Source of the DNA: CAYXDR01 sp046498185
GTDB taxonomy: Bacteria > Desulfobacterota > DSM-4660 > Desulfatiglandales > Desulfatiglandaceae
Direction of reading: 5' to 3'
Length of the DNA stretch: 8,810 nucleotides
Assembly (NCBI GenBank): GCA_046498185.1
Contig: JAWOBE010000040.1
Coordinates: 1-8,810 of the forward strand
The position numbers and the translations under genes are program-made. This document shows positions 5,582 through 8,810 of the stretch, one piece after another; the stretch's first letter is position 1; each line of letters starts with the position of its first letter. Under the pieces are notes generated by a model. It was not told the DNA's origin. It ran no database searches and saw only the letters and a list, made by a program, of their open reading frames with translations.

Positions 5582-7464
5582 ATTCCGAGGTTCTTTCGTT
5601 TCATGTCGATATGTTTTGCGATCAGCTCGGCCGCCGCCACGGGATCGGGTTCCACCGCAAAGGCGGCCCCGACGACGTCATTCACACCAGTGGTCAACAG
5701 ATCGACAACGTTTTTGCTGCCGAAGATCTTGGGAGGAATCCCGAGAACAGTATAAACCCCCGAAGAAACAAAATAAGAGGCGATCGAAACGGCCTTCTGC
5801 GAATACCACTCGGGTGCGGCCCCAGCAAGCGGCAACTGGTCGATGGCGACATTCAGCGCCTTTCCAAGCTCCGCGGCCAGCACCAGAATGCGCGAGCAGT
5901 CCACACAGGAGCCCATATGCAGTACAGGGGGAATGCCCAAAGCCTTGGCCACGGACTTGAGACCATCGCCGGCCAGATCCGCCGCCTCGGGAAGCAGAAG
6001 CCCGGCCTTGCCGGAAGCTATCGCGGCGCAACCGGTCTCGACGACGAGGATGTCTCTTTTGATCAGTTCTTTTGCCAGCATGACATGGCCGTAGTCGTGC
6101 TTGATCTTCGGGTTGTTGCAACCGACGATTCCGACCGCCCCCTTGATTTTCCCGGCCTTGACCGCGTCAAGAAGCGGCGTGAAGGTACCGCCCAAGGCCT
6201 TTTTGACCGCCTCGACGGAAAAACCGGCCATCATCTTCATGGGTTTCCCCGGAATCTTTACACGTTCCGGATTGCGATTGCCGTAGGCTTCTATGGCGAT
6301 CTTGAATATTTCCCGCGCGGTGTCGTAGGCCGTCTGGGGATGGAATTCCAGATGAACGGCCCCGGGGACTTTCGATTTTTCGCTTGTGGATATGACCTTG
6401 CTGTGAAAGCAGTTCGCCACCTGGACAATGGACGGAAAAATGCACTGATAATCAATGACCATCGCATCTACGGCGCCTGTTGCCAATGCCAGTTCCTGGT
6501 TGAGCATGTTGCCGGCGATCGGTATGCCCTTGCGCATCAGCAGTTCATTTCCCGTGCAGCACATGCCGACGAGATTGAACCCCTTGGCGCCTTTGGCCTT
6601 TGCCGCCTTGACCAGATCCTCATCCCCCGAGGCCTTGACGACCATTTCCGAAAGGACGGGGTTGTGGCCGTGCAAAACGACGTTCACCATGTCTTCCTTG
6701 AGAGTTCCCAGATTCACCCAAGATTCCTTGATTTCAGGGGTGCCGAAGAGGATGTCGGAGGCCTCCGTCGCCATCATCGAACCGCCCCAGCCATCCGAAA
6801 GAGAGGTCCTGAGTCCGTGAAGCAAGACGTTCGCGTAATTCGCGCCGACGCCCATATGGATGCGGTGCATGGCCTCCACGATCTCGCGATCGACGCTGCG
6901 GGGAACGATACCCGCCTTTTCCCATTTGTCCATCGTTTGAGAAGGAGCGCGTTTCGAAAAGTCTATACTGCCCTTTATCGTGCCGAATTCTTCCAAGAGT
7001 TTGTAGGCGACATCCTTCGCCATATCGTTTACCTTGCGCCCCTCGGTTTCGACGCCGAGCTCTTCGGCAATCGCCAACAATTTATCTTTACCGGTGATTT
7101 CATAGCCCTGCGACTGGCCTGTTGCGGTCAAATAAAGGGTTTCGAGAACCTCACGGCCATGATCCGAATGCGCCGCCGCCCCGGTGACCAGATCGTCGAG
7201 GAGATTTCTGGCGACGATCAGATCCGCATCGGCGCCACAGACGCCCCTTGTCGGGTCTTCGCCGAACGGATCGATCCGGCACGGGCCCATCGTACAGCGG
7301 TTACAGCAAACACCCAACTGGCCGAAACCGCACTGGGGCTGTTGCTTCTCCAGCCTGTCCCATGCCGTTTCGATTCCCTCTTCGATCGTTCTTTCCAGTA
7401 TCGGCTTTGCGCTCTCGTCAATCGTTCTTTCATCTACCAGTTTCTTAATGGCGTTTTTGTCCAT
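5578..7464 (-). CDS. cooS: Anaerobic Ni-Fe carbon monoxide dehydrogenase, catalytic subunit
   Basis: CooS catalyses CO + H2O to CO2 + 2 e- + 2 H+ as a cytoplasmic homodimer. From the ATG at 7464 it has 628 residues, close to characterised enzymes (about 636). Cys45 and Cys53 fit the shared D-cluster; Cys54, Cys57, Cys62 and Cys76 the B-cluster. C-cluster ligands are all visible: His267 in LHGHNP, a Cys in GMCCTGNE (302-303), Cys341 in DYQCIFP, Cys449 in VGCNNP, Cys479 in ETGCAA and Cys520 in MGSCVDC. The acid-base residues His99 and Lys557 are present. An in-frame extension to 7536 is rejected because GGAGG (7474-7478) lies nine bases before MDKNAIKKL. The gene follows cooF by four bases and overlaps cooC. 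It looks fully functional. Without acetyl-CoA synthase genes nearby, a stand-alone CODH fits better than the Wood-Ljungdahl type. Confidence 0.97.
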   Translation of the reverse strand: MDKNAIKKLVDERTIDESAKPILERTIEEGIETAWDRLEKQQPQCGFGQLGVCCNRCTMGPCRIDPFGEDPTRGVCGADADLIVARNLLDDLVTGAAAHSDHGREVLETLYLTATGQSQGYEITGKDKLLAIAEELGVETEGRKVNDMAKDVAYKLLEEFGTIKGSIDFSKRAPSQTMDKWEKAGIVPRSVDREIVEAMHRIHMGVGANYANVLLHGLRTSLSDGWGGSMMATEASDILFGTPEIKESWVNLGTLKEDMVNVVLHGHNPVLSEMVVKASGDEDLVKAAKAKGAKGFNLVGMCCTGNELLMRKGIPIAGNMLNQELALATGAVDAMVIDYQCIFPSIVQVANCFHSKVISTSEKSKVPGAVHLEFHPQTAYDTAREIFKIAIEAYGNRNPERVKIPGKPMKMMAGFSVEAVKKALGGTFTPLLDAVKAGKIKGAVGIVGCNNPKIKHDYGHVMLAKELIKRDILVVETGCAAIASGKAGLLLPEAADLAGDGLKSVAKALGIPPVLHMGSCVDCSRILVLAAELGKALNVAIDQLPLAGAAPEWYSQKAVSIASYFVSSGVYTVLGIPPKIFGSKNVVDLLTTGVNDVVGAAFAVEPDPVAAAELIAKHIDMKRKNLGI

Positions 7465-7468
7465 CCCG

Positions 7469-8089
7469 CTATTCCTCCTTTCCTGACGGTAAAACACCGA
7501 ATTGGGCGACTTTCTGCTGTACCTTTCTGAAGGCAATGATGTTCGCCGGCAACTCTTTCGGGGTATACCCGCTCAACTCCCGGGTAAGGTTCAACGAACG
7601 CTTCTTTCTCCTCTCGGCGACAACCTGATTGATATGACCGAAAAGCAGAGCACCGGTTACGCAAGCCTCGACACAGGCGGGTTCTTTACCTTCTGCCCGT
7701 CTTTCCACGCAACCGTCGCACTTGAAGGCCACCGTGCTTGTTTTTCCCGGCACGATGCGATATTCGATCGCATCATGGGGGCAAACCATCGCGCACATGC
7801 CGCACGAAATACACTTGGAGTGATTCAAGAGGACCGATCCGGTTTTTTCGTCCCGATACATGGCTCCGGTGGGACAAACCTCCATGCACGGGGCCGGATC
7901 GCAATGTTGACATTTATTGGGAAAAGTCAGTAGATCAATGCCGAGTTTTACCACGACCCTTGGACGCGACCGGGGCTCTTCCTTCAGCATGGAAAACAGA
8001 TTCTTGCCGGAAGAGTGCTCAATGGCGCATGCCATCTCGCAGTGTCTGCACCCGATACATCGTTCACCATCAATGAAGACGCCTTCCAT
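7469..8089 (-). CDS. cooF: CooF-type polyferredoxin, electron carrier for CO dehydrogenase
   Basis: A 206-residue iron-sulfur protein that takes electrons from CooS and passes them on, here probably to the FNOR. Sixteen cysteines form four cluster motifs: Cys11, 14, 17, 21; Cys60, 63, 68, 72; Cys93, 96, 99, 103; and Cys124, 127, 139, 143. These would bind four [4Fe-4S] clusters, with ligands probably exchanged between the first and last and between the middle groups, as in DMSO reductase B-type subunits. The tail after residue 150 is basic and cluster-free. An upstream frame to 8140 exists, but GGAGG (8096-8100) sits six bases before the ATG at 8089 (MEGVFIDGERC). An ATG at 8095 directly touches the GGAGG and is less likely. 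It is the first gene of the operon. HycB/HydN-type ferredoxins look alike, but the position fixes the role. Confidence 0.93.
   Translation of the reverse strand: MEGVFIDGERCIGCRHCEMACAIEHSSGKNLFSMLKEEPRSRPRVVVKLGIDLLTFPNKCQHCDPAPCMEVCPTGAMYRDEKTGSVLLNHSKCISCGMCAMVCPHDAIEYRIVPGKTSTVAFKCDGCVERRAEGKEPACVEACVTGALLFGHINQVVAERRKKRSLNLTRELSGYTPKELPANIIAFRKVQQKVAQFGVLPSGKEE
7474..7478 (-). promoter_or_regulatory. Ribosome binding site of cooS inside the end of cooF
   Basis: GGAGG is formed by the last codons of cooF (before its TAG at 7469-7471) and lies nine bases before the cooS ATG at 7464. This fixes the cooS start and suggests translational coupling between the two genes. Confidence 0.75.
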
Positions 8090-8095
8090 TTTCAT

Positions 8096-8100
8096 CCTCC
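8096..8100 (-). promoter_or_regulatory. Ribosome binding site of cooF
   Basis: AAAGGAGG on the minus strand has its GGAGG core six bases before the ATG at 8089. Another ATG directly after the GGAGG (8095) has no spacer, so 8089 is the better start. Confidence 0.7.
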
Positions 8101-8213
8101 TTTCATAAGAGAAATTATCGCAACTTCCAAAGAAGCCCATCTTCCTGTGGGGTAATTTTTAACGGCTTGCAAAAGAGCTTTCAGGAAAACATCACTGATT
8201 CCCTGATTTTTGT

Positions 8214-8244
8214 ATTATGTAGACCCTGGCACAGAAAAATTCAA
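8214..8244 (-). promoter_or_regulatory. Weak candidate promoter for the coo operon
   Basis: On the minus strand TTGAAT (8239-8244) and CATAAT (8214-8219) resemble -35 and -10 boxes but are separated by 19 bases, longer than the optimum of 17. The leader to cooF would be about 120 bases. No CooA-type palindrome (TGTCA-N6-TGACA) is seen in the 270 bases upstream of cooF, so CO control by CooA is not supported. Confidence 0.2.
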
Positions 8245-8342
8245 GGACAATTTATCCTGAAGGCCGAATATCTTGCCGATAACAATCTAAACTATTACTT
8301 AGTATCATACGGTTTTCTGTGAAAATATATTTTCCTTTGTTG

Positions 8343-8356
8343 TGCCCATACGGGCA
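8343..8356. promoter_or_regulatory. Short palindrome at the border of the AT-rich zone
   Basis: TGCCC-ATAC-GGGCA is a perfect 5-base inverted repeat with a 4-base centre, a GC-rich island just where base composition drops. It lies about 250 bases upstream of cooF. It could be an operator or the scar of a rearrangement; its function is unknown. Confidence 0.2.
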
Positions 8357-8364
8357 GAGAAATT

Positions 8365-8556
8365 TTGGTATTTCTTTTCATTAAAAATAAAAATAAATTT
8401 AAGCCTAAAATATATCCAAATGTGATTTTGTCTATCATATTTATTATAATATCAAAATTAGCGTCCCTCTTTTATAGCAATAATTATGGATTTTCAAATT
8501 TGGTTAATCATATGATTTTATTTTCTAAAAAATTGGTGAAACTAACAAAAATTTAA
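8365..8556 (+). other. Short AT-rich open frame, doubtful gene
   Basis: Sixty-three codons rich in Ile, Lys, Asn and Phe, with a hydrophobic stretch (NVILSIIFIIISKLASLFY) that could span a membrane. There is no clear ribosome binding site, and its start sits beside the TGCCC palindrome. Long AT-rich sequence easily gives such frames. It lies just upstream of the decayed sensor-kinase fragment in another frame and might be part of the same decayed gene, for example a former membrane segment, but nothing proves this. Confidence 0.15.
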
Positions 8557-8810
8557 AAGATGAAATCAACGGCCAAATCAAAGTTGAAAAAGAACCTAAA
8601 ATCATAATTGTAAAACTTCAAAAGGCTTTGTCAAAAAAAAACATTAATCGGGCTTCTTCCAATTTGCTATCACTGCTAAAACATTATGTATAATAACATA
8701 TTTTTTACGCAAATTGCAAAATATATTTATTAGCATCTAAATGGAAAATTTGTCATGGTATATGTCATAAATGTGCTAAAAAGCATTATTCGGATATTGT
8801 TCTTTATGAT
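8529..8810 (+). pseudogene. Decayed sensor histidine kinase/response-regulator-type fragment, continuing past the right edge
   Basis: In one frame, from just after a TAA at 8526-8528, the translation KIGETNKNLKDEINGQIKVE, then a segment ending KLQKALSKK, resembles the charged coiled-coil linker that follows PAS domains in many deltaproteobacterial sensor proteins. After a degenerate stretch and two consecutive in-frame stops (TAATAA near 8690), the same frame resumes as KWKICHGICHKCAKK and HYSDIVLYD up to base 8810. This matches the known SHGICPxCAKKxYPD motif that in this family follows a first PICxxCKKIRDD motif; where that should be, only LLSLLKHYV is left. Preservation of both blocks in one frame, with stops between, shows a decayed gene rather than chance. 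The very low GC suggests mutational decay or foreign origin. No catalytic kinase residues are in view. Confidence 0.6.

Larger units (their letters stand above)
8270..8810. other. AT-rich zone of unlike composition
   Basis: By eye GC drops from about half in the coo operon to roughly a quarter here, with long A and T runs. It contains the doubtful ORF and the decayed sensor-kinase fragment. No intact gene, RNA gene or terminator could be supported. Its edge lies within the presumed upstream region of cooF, so the operon's regulatory region may have been altered by whatever produced this boundary. Confidence 0.6.

Noticed and set aside
5611..7530. Very long plus-strand open frame (639 codons) opposite cooS
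   Set aside because: It is the mirror of the cooS coding strand. The minus-strand product has every expected metal ligand, while this frame shows no domain and only reflects codon bias.
8181..8212. TCAGG...CCTGA hairpin followed by T-run on the plus strand
   Set aside because: The stem is short and imperfect and no plus-strand gene ends before it, so a terminator is not supported.
8226..8245. TGGCAC resembling the -24 half of a sigma-54 promoter
   Set aside because: It is on the plus strand, the TTGC-type -12 element is missing at the needed distance, and no plus-strand gene follows.
8750..8775. TGTCA...TGTCA pair resembling a CooA site
   Set aside because: The two TGTCA copies are direct, not inverted, and lie within the decayed sensor-kinase coding block over 650 bases from cooF.

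Overview
The window looks like a piece of an anaerobic bacterial chromosome, most likely deltaproteobacterial (Desulfobacterota, of the Syntrophus, Geobacter or sulfate-reducer kind). This rests on the gene content: an anaerobic Ni-Fe CO dehydrogenase operon, a small flavodoxin, an IHF-like protein, a RAYT-type transposase and a sensor-kinase C-terminal motif common in that group. Taxonomy is inference; no ribosomal or other marker gene is present.

The centre and right (about 3.8-8.1 kb, minus strand) hold the main system: cooF, cooS, a cooC-like gene and an FAD/NAD(P) oxidoreductase (FNOR), packed with overlaps or gaps of a few bases. CooS oxidises CO at its Ni-Fe-S C-cluster. CooF, with 16 cysteines in four cluster motifs, carries the electrons. 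The FNOR probably passes them to NAD(P)+. CooC should be the ATPase that loads nickel, but here it lacks a segment after the Walker A loop and its whole C-terminal part. It runs directly into the C-terminal tail of a different, unidentified gene that ends 1 base before the FNOR start.

The left part (1-1.6 kb) is a rearranged junction. The 5' part of a tyrosine recombinase gene is joined in frame to the last ~85 codons of a dihydropyrimidinase/hydantoinase. A convergent UV-damage endonuclease gene (uvsE) runs into the antisense strand of that remnant. A flavodoxin gene follows at 1.8-2.2 kb. From 2.2 to 3.8 kb there is a small ORF with a strong ribosome binding site, a cluster of stem-loops, an IHF/HU gene on the plus strand, and a truncated RAYT transposase containing REP-like repeats.

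The right end (about 8.27-8.81 kb) becomes very AT-rich. It carries a decayed plus-strand sensor-kinase fragment, recognisable from its coiled-coil linker and its HGIC-type cysteine motif, interrupted by stop codons in one frame.

No clearly new defence or biosynthetic system was found. The notable theme is repeated gene truncation and fusion (integrase::hydantoinase, cooC, the orphan tail, RAYT, the sensor kinase) around an apparently intact CO dehydrogenase core.
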